This document shows, one piece after another, positions 1 through 6,178 of a stretch of 10,194 nt of DNA. Origin of the DNA: an uncultured Bacilli bacterium (GTDB lineage: Bacteria > Bacillota_I > Bacilli_A > RF39 > UBA660). Within the stretch, counting starts at the first letter, position 1. Every line of letters begins with the position of its first letter. Location of the stretch: the NCBI GenBank assembly GCA_951800155.1, contig CATOJL010000039.1, positions 1-10,194 of the forward strand, read 5' to 3'. The notes beneath the pieces are model-generated. The model saw only the letters and a list, made by a program, of their open reading frames with translations, made no database searches and had not been told where the DNA came from. The position numbers and the translations under genes are program-made.

Positions 1-17
1 TGCTTGGAGGTATGTGT

Positions 18-815
18 ATGATACATATAATGAAAATAAACGATAATGCTTTTGAAAGAATGAAAAAAGGAATAAAAAAAAGAGAATATAGAGTTAATGA
101 TGAAAAAAGAAAATTAGTTAGAGTTGGAGATATAATAGAATTTCAAAAGATTTCTAATCAAGAAGAGAAAATACAAATGGATGTAAAAGATATAAATTAT
201 TTTTATTCTTTAAATGATGCTATTTCTTTACATTTTGATGAAGATTTTAGCGATAGACATAGCGATATTGAGAGTACAGTTCATTCGTTTTATCAAAAAG
301 GTTATTGTACTGAAGAAGAAATTGAAAAAAATGGAATGGTAGTTTTCGAAATAAAAAAGCATAGAATTACTCATGCTAATGCTACAGCTTGTTATTTAAT
401 AAAAGATAATAAAGTATTGATGATAAAATTTTCTAAAAAATGGGGACAAGTATATGCTCCACCTGGAGGGAAATTTGAAAGTGGCGAAACACCTTTAGAT
501 TGCATAATAAGAGAATTTTATGAAGAAACAGGACTAACTTTAATCAATCCTAGATTACAAGGAATATCTTATTGGAAAGATTCATCCGAAGGAATAATAT
601 TTGTTTATGTTGCCGATGATTTTAAAGGAGATTTGAAGGTAGTATCAGAAGAAGGAACTCTTGAATGGATAAAGTTAGAAGATTTATCAAAAATAAAACA
701 GTTTGATCAAAATGAAAAATTTACACCCTATTTATTTAAAGATGAATTATTTGAAGGAAAATTTTTATTAGATGACAGTTGTATGGTTTTAAAATATGAA
801 ATAAGAAAAATGTAG
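18..815 (+). CDS. ASCH-Nudix fusion hydrolase
   Basis: Predicted cytosolic nucleotide-type pyrophosphohydrolase with an N-terminal RNA/nucleotide-binding-like domain, 265 residues. Residues 1-110 resemble an ASCH domain: the family pattern GxKxxExR is seen as G18-K20-E23-R25, followed by VGDIIEF. Residues 118-265 are a Nudix domain whose box matches GX5EX7REUXEEXGU exactly: G151, E157, R165-E166, E169-E170, G172. The metal-binding glutamates are present, so the enzyme should be active. Its substrate cannot be read from sequence: oxidised or modified dNTP, ADP-ribose or capped RNA ends are all possible. Start: an ATG at 12 lies one base from the GGAGG at 6-10, so the ATG at 18 (7-base spacing) is preferred. 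It is the first of three same-strand genes for nucleotide/RNA-end enzymes, and its own promoter lies outside the window. Domain calls are confident; substrate is unknown. Confidence 0.88.
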   Translation: MIHIMKINDNAFERMKKGIKKREYRVNDEKRKLVRVGDIIEFQKISNQEEKIQMDVKDINYFYSLNDAISLHFDEDFSDRHSDIESTVHSFYQKGYCTEEEIEKNGMVVFEIKKHRITHANATACYLIKDNKVLMIKFSKKWGQVYAPPGGKFESGETPLDCIIREFYEETGLTLINPRLQGISYWKDSSEGIIFVYVADDFKGDLKVVSEEGTLEWIKLEDLSKIKQFDQNEKFTPYLFKDELFEGKFLLDDSCMVLKYEIRKM

Positions 816-823
816 GTGGTAAG

Positions 824-913
824 ATGAATTTCAGTGCAGAAGATTTATTAAGAATATTTGATGAAAATAAGGATAAAAGGAGAAAACATTATAATGAAAA
901 CAATAATGGTTGA
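824..913 (+). CDS. 29-codon ORF between Nudix and nucleotidase genes
   Basis: Short ORF beginning MNFSAEDLLRIF with an acidic/basic tail (DENKDKRRK) and no family I recognise. An AGGTGG Shine-Dalgarno at 814-819 overlaps the Nudix stop codon (813-815) and lies 4 bases from the ATG. Its 3' end overlaps the next gene's start by 20 bases in another frame. It may be a translated coupling peptide that delivers ribosomes to the nucleotidase start. Alternatively it is the N-terminal stub of a gene lost by deletion. The good ribosome site is the only positive evidence. Confidence 0.35.
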   Translation: MNFSAEDLLRIFDENKDKRRKHYNENNNG

Positions 914-1451
914 TATGGATGATGTATTAACTTATGGCAATTTTTCTAAAATATTAGAAGATTACTTAGGATACAAACCAGACTATGATAATATTAAAAC
1001 ATATTATATCCAAGATATTCTAGGCAATCAAAAAGACGACTTCTTTAGTAAATTTAAAGATATGGATATGTACGAAAATGCTGTTCTTTTACCAGATTGT
1101 TATGATGTTTTAAAAGAATTAAGTAAGCATTATAAAATTTATATATGCACAGATTATATTTGGAGAGAAATCATTGAATATGCAGGAAATAACCTTAAAA
1201 ATAAATATAATTTTTTATATGAAAAATTAGACTTTATAAGTCCGAACAATTTTATATTCACAGCTGATAAAACAATTGTTAATTGCGATATAAAAATTGA
1301 TGATAAAATAAATAATATTGAAGGTGCAGAAACTAAACTATTATTTACTGCATGGCATAATAAAGATTTAAGTGATAAAGAATTAAAAGAACAAGGCATT
1401 ATTAGAGTCAATAATTGGAAAGAGATTATAGAAGTATTAGAAAATATCTAG
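894..1451 (+). CDS. HAD-family 5'(3')-deoxyribonucleotidase-like phosphatase
   Basis: Predicted 185-residue cytosolic phosphatase of the NT5C-type (5' nucleotidase, deoxy) branch of the HAD superfamily, which dephosphorylates (deoxy)nucleoside monophosphates. HAD motif I is VDMDDVL (D7 nucleophile, D9 acid/base), motif II is the T86 in YICTDY, the motif III lysine is probably K126 (TADKTIV), and motif IV is the acidic pair D136-D137 (KIDDK). The segment between about 13 and 75 would be the small alpha-helical cap. Length suits the family. Start: a longer frame begins at 858, but AAAGGAGA at 876-883 lies inside that extension and points to the ATG at 894, which directly gives the MKTIMVDMDD start typical of the family. 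The Nudix neighbour produces monophosphates, so it could feed this enzyme; that link is inference. Confidence 0.82.
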   Translation: MKTIMVDMDDVLTYGNFSKILEDYLGYKPDYDNIKTYYIQDILGNQKDDFFSKFKDMDMYENAVLLPDCYDVLKELSKHYKIYICTDYIWREIIEYAGNNLKNKYNFLYEKLDFISPNNFIFTADKTIVNCDIKIDDKINNIEGAETKLLFTAWHNKDLSDKELKEQGIIRVNNWKEIIEVLENI

Positions 1452-1476
1452 CTTCATTTAATTCATGGAGGCGTAT

Positions 1477-1941
1477 ATGTATATATTTTTAGGTATTGAT
1501 GTAGATAATGAGTTTGCAGAAATTAAAAAGAAAGCAAATATAATTGATAAAAATATTGGATTTAAAAATTCGTGTTTTACTTTACCAATGCACATTTCAT
1601 TAAAGACATCTTTTAAAATCGACAGTTCTAATTTTGATAGTGTTATTGAAGAAGTTATGAATTATTACTCATCTATACGACCATTTAAAATAGATATTTA
1701 TAGGTTAGAAATGTATGACAATATAGTTTGGATAAGAATGTGTAGAAATAGAGAATTAGATAAAGTACATGATGATATAAATAGAGTTTTATTGGAAAAG
1801 CATAATATTAGACTACACGAATATGACTTGGATTATAAATATCATACGACATTATTTATGGATGATAATACGCATAGTATTAAAGAAGCATACAATATGA
1901 TAAGTAAAACAGAATTGCCACAGAGTATTATGGCAAATTAA
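1477..1941 (+). CDS. 2H phosphoesterase (LigT/2'-5' RNA ligase-like), C-terminally truncated
   Basis: Predicted 154-residue protein of the 2H phosphoesterase superfamily, whose members cleave or form 2',3'-cyclic or 2'-5' phosphodiesters in RNA ends and cyclic nucleotides. The two signature histidine motifs are visible: H39-I-S41 (PMHISLKT) and H123-T-T125 (KYHTTLFM), about 80 residues apart as expected. Start: GGAGG at 1467-1471 is 5 bases from the ATG at 1477; an upstream ATG at 1465 overlaps that site. The frame stops at TAA 1939-1941 after LPQSIMAN, but continues open for 24 codons to a second TAA at 2014-2016 with a family-like ending (IIGVSKTGELGSYRIYKK). The final strand is therefore probably lost by a nonsense change, while both catalytic motifs remain. 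It is the last gene of the trio, 25 bases after the nucleotidase stop. Confidence 0.8.
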   Translation: MYIFLGIDVDNEFAEIKKKANIIDKNIGFKNSCFTLPMHISLKTSFKIDSSNFDSVIEEVMNYYSSIRPFKIDIYRLEMYDNIVWIRMCRNRELDKVHDDINRVLLEKHNIRLHEYDLDYKYHTTLFMDDNTHSIKEAYNMISKTELPQSIMAN

Positions 1942-2016
1942 TTTATTATTGGTGTTTCAAAAACTGGTGAACTAGGTTCTTATAGAATTTATAAGAAAAT
2001 ACAAAGAAAATTGTAA
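1942..2016 (+). pseudogene. Cut-off C-terminal segment of the 2H phosphoesterase
   Basis: This stretch is in the same frame as the 2H gene and lies directly after its TAA. It encodes 24 residues including GVSKTGELGSYRIYKK and ends with TAA at 2014-2016, 35 bases before the terminator stem. The pattern resembles the last beta strand of 2H proteins. A lysine or glutamate codon (AAA/GAA) changed to TAA at 1939 would explain it. Sequencing error or programmed readthrough are alternatives. Confidence 0.6.
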
Positions 2017-2051
2017 AATCATATTGCATTCAATAAAGTATTAGCGCCATT

Positions 2052-2085
2052 ATAAGTTCATCAAATACGAATGAACTTATTTTTT
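2052..2085 (+). terminator. Intrinsic terminator of the three-gene nucleotide cassette
   Basis: A perfect 10-bp stem ATAAGTTCAT (2052-2061) / ATGAACTTAT (2071-2080), with a 9-base loop, is followed by a T run to 2085. It lies 35 bases after the second stop of the 2H frame, where the operon end is expected. Confidence 0.85.
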
Positions 2086-2132
2086 GTTGATGCGTGCAGA
2101 ACCACATCAGTAAATGCACCATTGAGAAATTT

Positions 2133-2150
2133 GTTCTAACTTTTTAGAAC
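2133..2150. repeat. Short inverted repeat GTTCTAA/TTAGAAC
   Basis: Perfect 7-bp arms (2133-2139 and 2144-2150) flank a 4-base loop, between two terminators. There is no T run after it, so it is not a terminator. It might be a protein binding site or recombination debris. Confidence 0.4.
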
Positions 2151-2159
2151 TTTATATGC

Positions 2160-2196
2160 AAAAAATATCAATTTCAAAAGAAGCTGATATTTTTTT
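2160..2196. terminator. AT-rich hairpin terminator, potentially bidirectional
   Basis: AAAAAATATCA (2160-2170) pairs with TGATATTTTTT (2185-2195). Pairing continues inward (TTTC/GAAG plus one G-T pair and one mismatch) to an AAAA loop. The A run before and T run after the stem would let it act on either strand. No obvious gene is associated with it, which suggests it is left over from a lost gene. Confidence 0.6.
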
Positions 2197-2229
2197 GTGA
2201 TTTAAGAAAAGATAGACAAAGTGGTAAGT

Positions 2230-2394
2230 ATGATTAGTAAAGAATTACATTTTGATGAGGAACTAAAAAAGAAAATAGAGTTTCTTTGTGATTTTTGTAA
2301 CATAAAACCTAATATAATAATTAGATCATATGACTATGTTGAAAAATGTGACATATATGAAAAAGTAAGAAATACATTTGAGGTGTTAACATGA
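2230..2394 (+). CDS. 54-codon ORF, possibly the C-terminal stub of a larger gene
   Basis: An open frame of 54 codons starts MISKELHFDEELKKK and ends NTFEVLT. It has a C20-x2-C23 pair and a further C40. Family not recognised. The ribosome site is weak (AAGTGG about 5 bases upstream), so the ATG may be accidental and the ORF a remnant; the frame is open upstream only to about 2206. Its TGA overlaps the ATG of the following frame in the four-base ATGA arrangement typical of translationally coupled pairs. That coupling, and the next frame's N-terminus, would fit a decayed AbiE-type antitoxin-toxin pair, but I cannot establish this. Confidence 0.35.
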   Translation: MISKELHFDEELKKKIEFLCDFCNIKPNIIIRSYDYVEKCDIYEKVRNTFEVLT

Positions 2395-2689
2395 TAACAA
2401 ATAGAGAAAGCTTAAAGGCAAAATTGCGTAATTTATCAGATAAAACAAATATAGCATCAAATTATGCTTATGTAACGAAGGTAGGAAATGAATACTACTA
2501 AGAGTAGGGGATCCATATTGGTATGAGTGGGATGTTGGTGTTAAAAATATAGTAAATATGTTAAACTTAGAAAATAAAATTGAATATATCATTTTCCAAA
2601 GTTCAACGCATGATACTAGGTTTTGTATATGAAATATACATAATGCTTCGTTGACAATTGCATATAATAATTATATAATTTTGTCATAG
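2391..2689 (+). pseudogene. Frameshifted, stop-interrupted reading frame, family unknown
   Basis: ATG at 2391 opens a 36-codon frame (MITNRESLKAKLRN...) that stops at 2499-2501. The reading then continues in the -1 frame, open from 2492, with convincing protein-like sequence: RVGDPYWYEWDVG, then a hydrophobic/charged stretch (IEYIIFQSS), to TGA at 2630-2632. The same frame stays open beyond that TGA to TAG at 2687-2689. A one-base loss in the repeated ACTACTA at about 2494-2500, plus a Trp-to-stop change at 2630, would restore about 98 codons. The start resembles the N-terminus of AbiEii-like nucleotidyltransferase toxins (SLKAKLRNLS), but the rest does not clearly continue that family. Two independent lesions indicate decay rather than sequencing error. 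The downstream promoter at 2651-2679 overlaps its 3' end. Confidence 0.5.
2651..2679 (+). promoter_or_regulatory. Consensus sigma-A-type promoter for the His-rich gene
   Basis: TTGACA at 2651-2656, a 17-base spacer, and TATAAT at 2674-2679 match the vegetative consensus at all twelve positions. The predicted start is near 2686, giving a leader of about 28 bases that includes the ribosome site AAAAGGAGG (2697-2705). Such a perfect promoter implies strong expression unless repressed. Confidence 0.85.
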
Positions 2690-2713
2690 AGATAGGAAAA
2701 GGAGGGATAATTT

Positions 2714-2998
2714 ATGAAAAAATATTTGGTTTTAGGAATTATATCATTTTCTTTGATGGCAACAACTGCTTATGCATTGAATGAAAATGGTAGACATTCT
2801 ATTCATCATGAAACAGAAGAGTATCACCAAAACTGTCCATACCAAGCTGGAACAGGAAATTGCCCATATCATGATTATGAAACAAATCATCAAGATTGCC
2901 CAAATTATGAGTCTAGACACCAACAGCAAGAATCTCATCATTCAACGACAAGTACAAATAACTATAACGGACATGGAAGACATGGTCGTCATCATTAA
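2714..2998 (+). CDS. Secreted His/Cys-rich small protein, probably metal-binding
   Basis: A 94-residue protein with a classic Sec signal peptide: MKK, a hydrophobic core of about residues 4-18, and an AYA cleavage site after residue 21. The mature 73 residues contain 13 histidines and three cysteines in repeated Cys-Pro settings: HQNCPY (C41), NCPYH (C50) and HQDCPN (C62), plus a GHGRHGRHH tail. Such composition is typical of low-affinity Zn, Ni or Cu binding in the envelope. No lipobox or cell-wall anchor is seen, so it should be released or held by charge. Start: AAAAGGAGG at 2697-2705 is 8 bases from the ATG. It is monocistronic, with its own consensus promoter and terminator. The convergent TetR gene is not an obvious partner. 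I cannot name a family; metal binding is inferred from composition only. Confidence 0.75.
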   Translation: MKKYLVLGIISFSLMATTAYALNENGRHSIHHETEEYHQNCPYQAGTGNCPYHDYETNHQDCPNYESRHQQQESHHSTTSTNNYNGHGRHGRHH

Positions 2999-3011
2999 AA
3001 ATATTTTATAG

Positions 3012-3045
3012 AAAAAGATAGCAGATTTCTCACTATCTTTTTTTT
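3012..3045. terminator. Bidirectional terminator between the His-rich gene and tetR-type gene
   Basis: AAAAAGATAG (3012-3021) and CTATCTTTTT (3033-3042) form a perfect 10-bp stem with an 11-base loop and a T run to 3045. Read on the minus strand, the same stem ends in a T run as well. It therefore serves both the His-rich gene and the convergent repressor gene. Confidence 0.85.
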
Positions 3046-3056
3046 GCTTAGTGGTT

Positions 3057-3082
3057 CTAGATGCCTTTCCTAGATGTCTTTT
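3057..3082. repeat. 13-bp imperfect tandem repeat
   Basis: CTAGATGCCTTTC (3057-3069) is followed immediately by CTAGATGTCTTTT (3070-3082), two mismatches in 13. It lies between the shared terminator and the 3' end of the repressor gene, overlapping its stop codon. It is probably slippage or a minor duplication. Confidence 0.5.
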
Positions 3083-3611
3083 AATTTTTATTTTGAGCTA
3101 TTAAAGAAAATAATTGTTCTGGCGTTTCTTCCATTCCTCTAGAAATCCATTCATTAACTATACCAAATATGCCATAAGCAACAAAGGAAGTGGCATAAGC
3201 TTCTATATTGTTGTTCTTTTCTTGTAACTTACAAGCATATAAAATGGTTTCTAATACAATATTTGTTAGTTGTTCCTGATATAGCATGAGGTAGAATTCT
3301 TTATGTTTTTGATAATGAATAAGTAAAGAAGGAATCAACATTTCCATTGTTGCATTTTGATCGTTTTCAAATTCTTTCCCCCATCCTTCTATTAATTTTT
3401 TATCATATTTTTTTAAAATATCCTCTTTACTTGTAAAATTGCGATAAAAAGAAGCTCTGCCAATGCCTGCTATATCACACAAAGCACTAATGGATATTTG
3501 CTTTAAATGATATTTTTTCAATAATAAGAATAAAGTATCTGTCAGTTTTTGAACTACATAAGATTCTTGCTTTGTTTCTTGAATTGATACATTTTGTTCA
3601 ATCTGTTTCAT
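3081..3611 (-). CDS. TetR/AcrR-family transcriptional regulator
   Basis: A 176-residue one-component repressor of the TetR family, expected to bind DNA as a dimer and release it on binding a ligand. The N-terminal helix-turn-helix is clear at about residues 39-66: ISISALCDIAGIGRASFYRNF followed by SKEDIL, with the family's typical GxxxxSFYRxF core. The remaining, mainly helical, residues form the ligand/dimer domain, ending in the WISRGMEETPEQL pattern common in this family. Start: the frame extends upstream to 3689, but AAGGGAGG (3624-3617 on the minus strand) is 5 bases from the ATG at 3611, and the extension would run through the operator. It is divergent from the ABC transporter at 3693, with a near-palindrome between them, so it most likely represses that transporter and itself. 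The ligand is unknown; drugs, peptides or envelope lipids are plausible. Confidence 0.88.
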   Translation of the reverse strand: MKQIEQNVSIQETKQESYVVQKLTDTLFLLLKKYHLKQISISALCDIAGIGRASFYRNFTSKEDILKKYDKKLIEGWGKEFENDQNATMEMLIPSLLIHYQKHKEFYLMLYQEQLTNIVLETILYACKLQEKNNNIEAYATSFVAYGIFGIVNEWISRGMEETPEQLFSLIAQNKN

Positions 3612-3625
3612 TTTTTCCTCCCTTC

Positions 3626-3654
3626 TTGCATTCCATTTTTTCAGATGATACAAT
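3626..3654 (+). promoter_or_regulatory. Promoter of the ABC-FtsX transporter
   Basis: TTGCAT (3626-3631), a 17-base spacer and TACAAT (3649-3654) form a good sigma-A-like promoter, with a start near 3661. The -10 lies inside the near-palindrome at 3646-3661. Because of the palindrome, the minus strand also reads TACAAT (3658-3653), a likely -10 for the repressor gene, though its -35 (near 3676-3681) is poor. Confidence 0.65.
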
Positions 3655-3661
3655 TGTACCA
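3646..3661. promoter_or_regulatory. Candidate TetR-type operator
   Basis: TG-A-TACAATTGTA-C-CA is a 16-bp palindrome broken only at one symmetric pair. It sits between the divergent repressor and transporter genes and covers the -10 of both. Position, length and symmetry are as expected for a TetR-family dimer site, so binding would shut both promoters. Confidence 0.65.
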
Positions 3662-3692
3662 CACTTATGAGTTTTAGGAAAGGAGTCAAGTT

Positions 3693-6113
3693 ATGTTAGA
3701 ACTTAAAAACATTACAAAAGGGTATTGGATTGGAGGGGTAAGACAGAATGTATTAAAGGGCATCAGTCTTCAATTTAGGAGAAATGAGTTTGTATCTATT
3801 TTAGGAGCAAGTGGAAGTGGAAAAACGACACTTTTAAATATTATTGGTGGATTAGACATATATGATAGTGGAGAGCTGTTCATTGAGGGAATGGCAACTT
3901 CAAAATATAGAGATATTGATTGGGATAGTTATCGAAATCATCGTGTTGGTTTTATTTTTCAAAGTTATCATTTAATTATGCACCAAACGATTCTATCGAA
4001 TGTTGAAATCGCACTTACTTTATCTGGTGTATCTAAGAAACAAAGAAGAAAAAGAGCGATAGAGGTTTTAGAAAAGGTAGGTTTAAAAGATCATCTTTAT
4101 AAAAAACCAAATCAACTAAGTGGAGGCCAAATGCAAAGAGTCGCTATTGCACGTGCTTTGGTGAATAACCCTGAAATCATTTTAGCCGATGAACCAACGG
4201 GAGCCCTAGATTCAGAAACAAGTATTCAAATTATGGAGCTTTTAAAGGAAATTGCTCAAGAAAAGTTAGTAATTATGGTTACGCATAATCCTGATTTAGC
4301 GCATCGTTATTCAAATCGAATGATTGAATTAAAAGATGGCTTGATCGTACAAGATAATCATCCCTATGAACTGGATGGAGAGGTTAGAACGAAAAAGATA
4401 ACAAAAACATCCATTTCTTTCCTTACTTCCCTAATGTTATCTTTTCATAATTTATTGACAAAAAAAGGGAGAACTTTTTTAACCTCTTTTGCAGGTTCTA
4501 TAGGAATTATTGGTATTGCTTTCATTTTATCTTTATCAAACGGGGTAAATCAGTATATATCAAGCATGGGAAGGGAATCTTTATCTAATTTTCCAATTGT
4601 TTTAGAAAAAGATACTTATGATTTTTCGAAGCTATTTCATGCGGGAGAGGAAGAAAAAATAGGGTGTAAGGATGGACAAATCTGTTCGGAAGATGACATG
4701 ACTAAGCCAATTTATTTTTTAACCCATGAAATTGTAAAACAGAACGATTTAAAGGCATTTAAGAAATATATAGAGAGTCAGGAGGAAATCAAAGAGTACA
4801 TAACAGAAATAAACTATGACTATGCTTTCGATTTACAAATTTATTCTACAAATCATGAAAAATATACAAAAATTCATCCAAATCCTTTTCGTTCATTTGA
4901 AAATGAAAATAGAGAGAATATTGCTTCTTTACAAACGAATGTAGAGCAAAAGCCTGTTTTTGAACAATTATTAAATAATGAAGAAGTCTTAAATGATAAG
5001 TATGAATTGCTTGCTGGAACGATACCTAAAGAATACAATGAACTGGTTTTGGTGATAGGAAAAGACAATAGAATTTCAGACTCTATTCTTTATGCTATGG
5101 ATATAAAAGATAAAAATGAATTAGGAAAACTTTTAGAACAAGCCAACATGGATACAGTGAAAAGTACAGAGTATACTTATGAAGATATTTTAAACTTATC
5201 TTATCAACTCATTTTAAATACGGATTATTATCAATATGAAAATGGAAAATATACGGATCATGCAAAGGATACAGAATATATGATGGAAGTAGTAAAGAAT
5301 GGTGTTCCTCTAAAAATAGTAGGTATTCTTAGAGCAAGAGAAGAAGATACGCGTGCTAATTTTATTGGATATAAAAGTTCTTTAAAGGAATATGTAATGC
5401 ATCGTATTTCACAAACAGACATTTATAAAAAACAAATAGAAAATCCAGAAATAAATGTCTTAACCAATGAAAAATTTGATGGGATGCTCTATACTTATGA
5501 AGAAAATTGTCATTTATTAGGTATTGCTTCCTTAGATAATCCATCTAAAATTGAAATTTATCCAAAAGACTTTGCTTCAAAAGAAAAAATTATATCTTTT
5601 ATTGATTCATATAATGAAATGCAAAAAGAAAAAGGGGAGAATGAAAAGATAGTCAATTATACCGATTTAATCAAAACGGTGATAAGTGGTATAACCTCTA
5701 TTGTCAGTATTATTTCTTTTGTTTTAATTGGCTTTGTTGCTATTAGTTTACTTGTATCAAGTATCATGATTGCTATTATTACTTATATTAGTGTTCTTGA
5801 ACGTACGAAGGAAATTGGAATATTAAGAGCCATAGGAGCTAGTAAAAAAGATGTGGTTCGTGTATTTAAGGCAGAAACAATTATTGAAGGACTTATAGCA
5901 GGTATTCTTGGAATTGGGATAACTTTGTGTATTTGTACTTTAGTCAATGTCGTTGTAGCTCATTTGACTTCTGTCAACTCAGTTGCTAGGTTACCTTTTG
6001 GCGGTGCCATCTTCCTCATTCTGTTAAGTGTTTTATTAAATGTGATTGCAGGGAGTATCCCTTCGAATATGGCGAGTCGAAAAAGGCCTGTTGAAGCCTT
6101 ACGAGGAGAATGA
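3693..6113 (+). CDS. MacB/FtsX-like ABC transporter, ATPase and permease fused
   Basis: An 806-residue membrane protein with a cytosolic ABC ATPase followed by an FtsX-type permease. ATPase residues 1-225: Walker A GASGSGKT (38-45), Q-loop Q90, signature LSGGQ (142-146), Walker B IILADE (162-167), switch H198; all are intact. One membrane helix at about 263-283 is followed by a large extracytoplasmic region (about 285-660), then three helices at about 673-700, 732-752 and 769-790. The family's cytoplasmic ERTKEIGILRAIGAS stretch is at 703-717. This is the MacB/type VII topology, used for mechanotransmission or export rather than channel transport. Bacillota homologues handle antimicrobial peptides, lipids or envelope stress. 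Start: AAAGGAG at 3679-3685 is 7 bases from the ATG. A C325-x5-C331 pair in the outer domain could form a disulfide. It is controlled by the divergent TetR-like gene. Fusion of both domains suggests a homodimer needing no partner subunit. Confidence 0.9.
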   Translation: MLELKNITKGYWIGGVRQNVLKGISLQFRRNEFVSILGASGSGKTTLLNIIGGLDIYDSGELFIEGMATSKYRDIDWDSYRNHRVGFIFQSYHLIMHQTILSNVEIALTLSGVSKKQRRKRAIEVLEKVGLKDHLYKKPNQLSGGQMQRVAIARALVNNPEIILADEPTGALDSETSIQIMELLKEIAQEKLVIMVTHNPDLAHRYSNRMIELKDGLIVQDNHPYELDGEVRTKKITKTSISFLTSLMLSFHNLLTKKGRTFLTSFAGSIGIIGIAFILSLSNGVNQYISSMGRESLSNFPIVLEKDTYDFSKLFHAGEEEKIGCKDGQICSEDDMTKPIYFLTHEIVKQNDLKAFKKYIESQEEIKEYITEINYDYAFDLQIYSTNHEKYTKIHPNPFRSFENENRENIASLQTNVEQKPVFEQLLNNEEVLNDKYELLAGTIPKEYNELVLVIGKDNRISDSILYAMDIKDKNELGKLLEQANMDTVKSTEYTYEDILNLSYQLILNTDYYQYENGKYTDHAKDTEYMMEVVKNGVPLKIVGILRAREEDTRANFIGYKSSLKEYVMHRISQTDIYKKQIENPEINVLTNEKFDGMLYTYEENCHLLGIASLDNPSKIEIYPKDFASKEKIISFIDSYNEMQKEKGENEKIVNYTDLIKTVISGITSIVSIISFVLIGFVAISLLVSSIMIAIITYISVLERTKEIGILRAIGASKKDVVRVFKAETIIEGLIAGILGIGITLCICTLVNVVVAHLTSVNSVARLPFGGAIFLILLSVLLNVIAGSIPSNMASRKRPVEALRGE

Positions 6114-6178
6114 TTCCATTCAAAATTTGTTATGTAGTTAAGAAATGTATCAAATGCTTTAGAAGATAGAATGAAAAG

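Noticed and set aside
2386..2592. 68-residue minus-strand ORF
   Set aside because: It is the antisense of the decayed plus-strand frame, has no ribosome site, and reads as low-complexity hydrophobic sequence.
2630..2632. TGA read as tryptophan (alternative genetic code)
   Set aside because: The FtsX-like gene ends naturally at TGA after a family-typical C-terminus, so TGA is a stop here; the 2630 TGA is better explained by decay.
2781..3011. 76-residue plus-strand ORF inside the His-rich gene
   Set aside because: It overlaps a gene with signal peptide, promoter and ribosome site; the alternative frame has none of these.
3612..3689. Longer start for the TetR-like protein at 3689
   Set aside because: The extension would run across the operator and promoter region and lacks a ribosome site, whereas AAGGGAGG precedes the ATG at 3611.
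6108..6121. GAATG/CATTC hairpin at the end of the FtsX-like gene as terminator
   Set aside because: Only 5 bp of stem and no T run after it.
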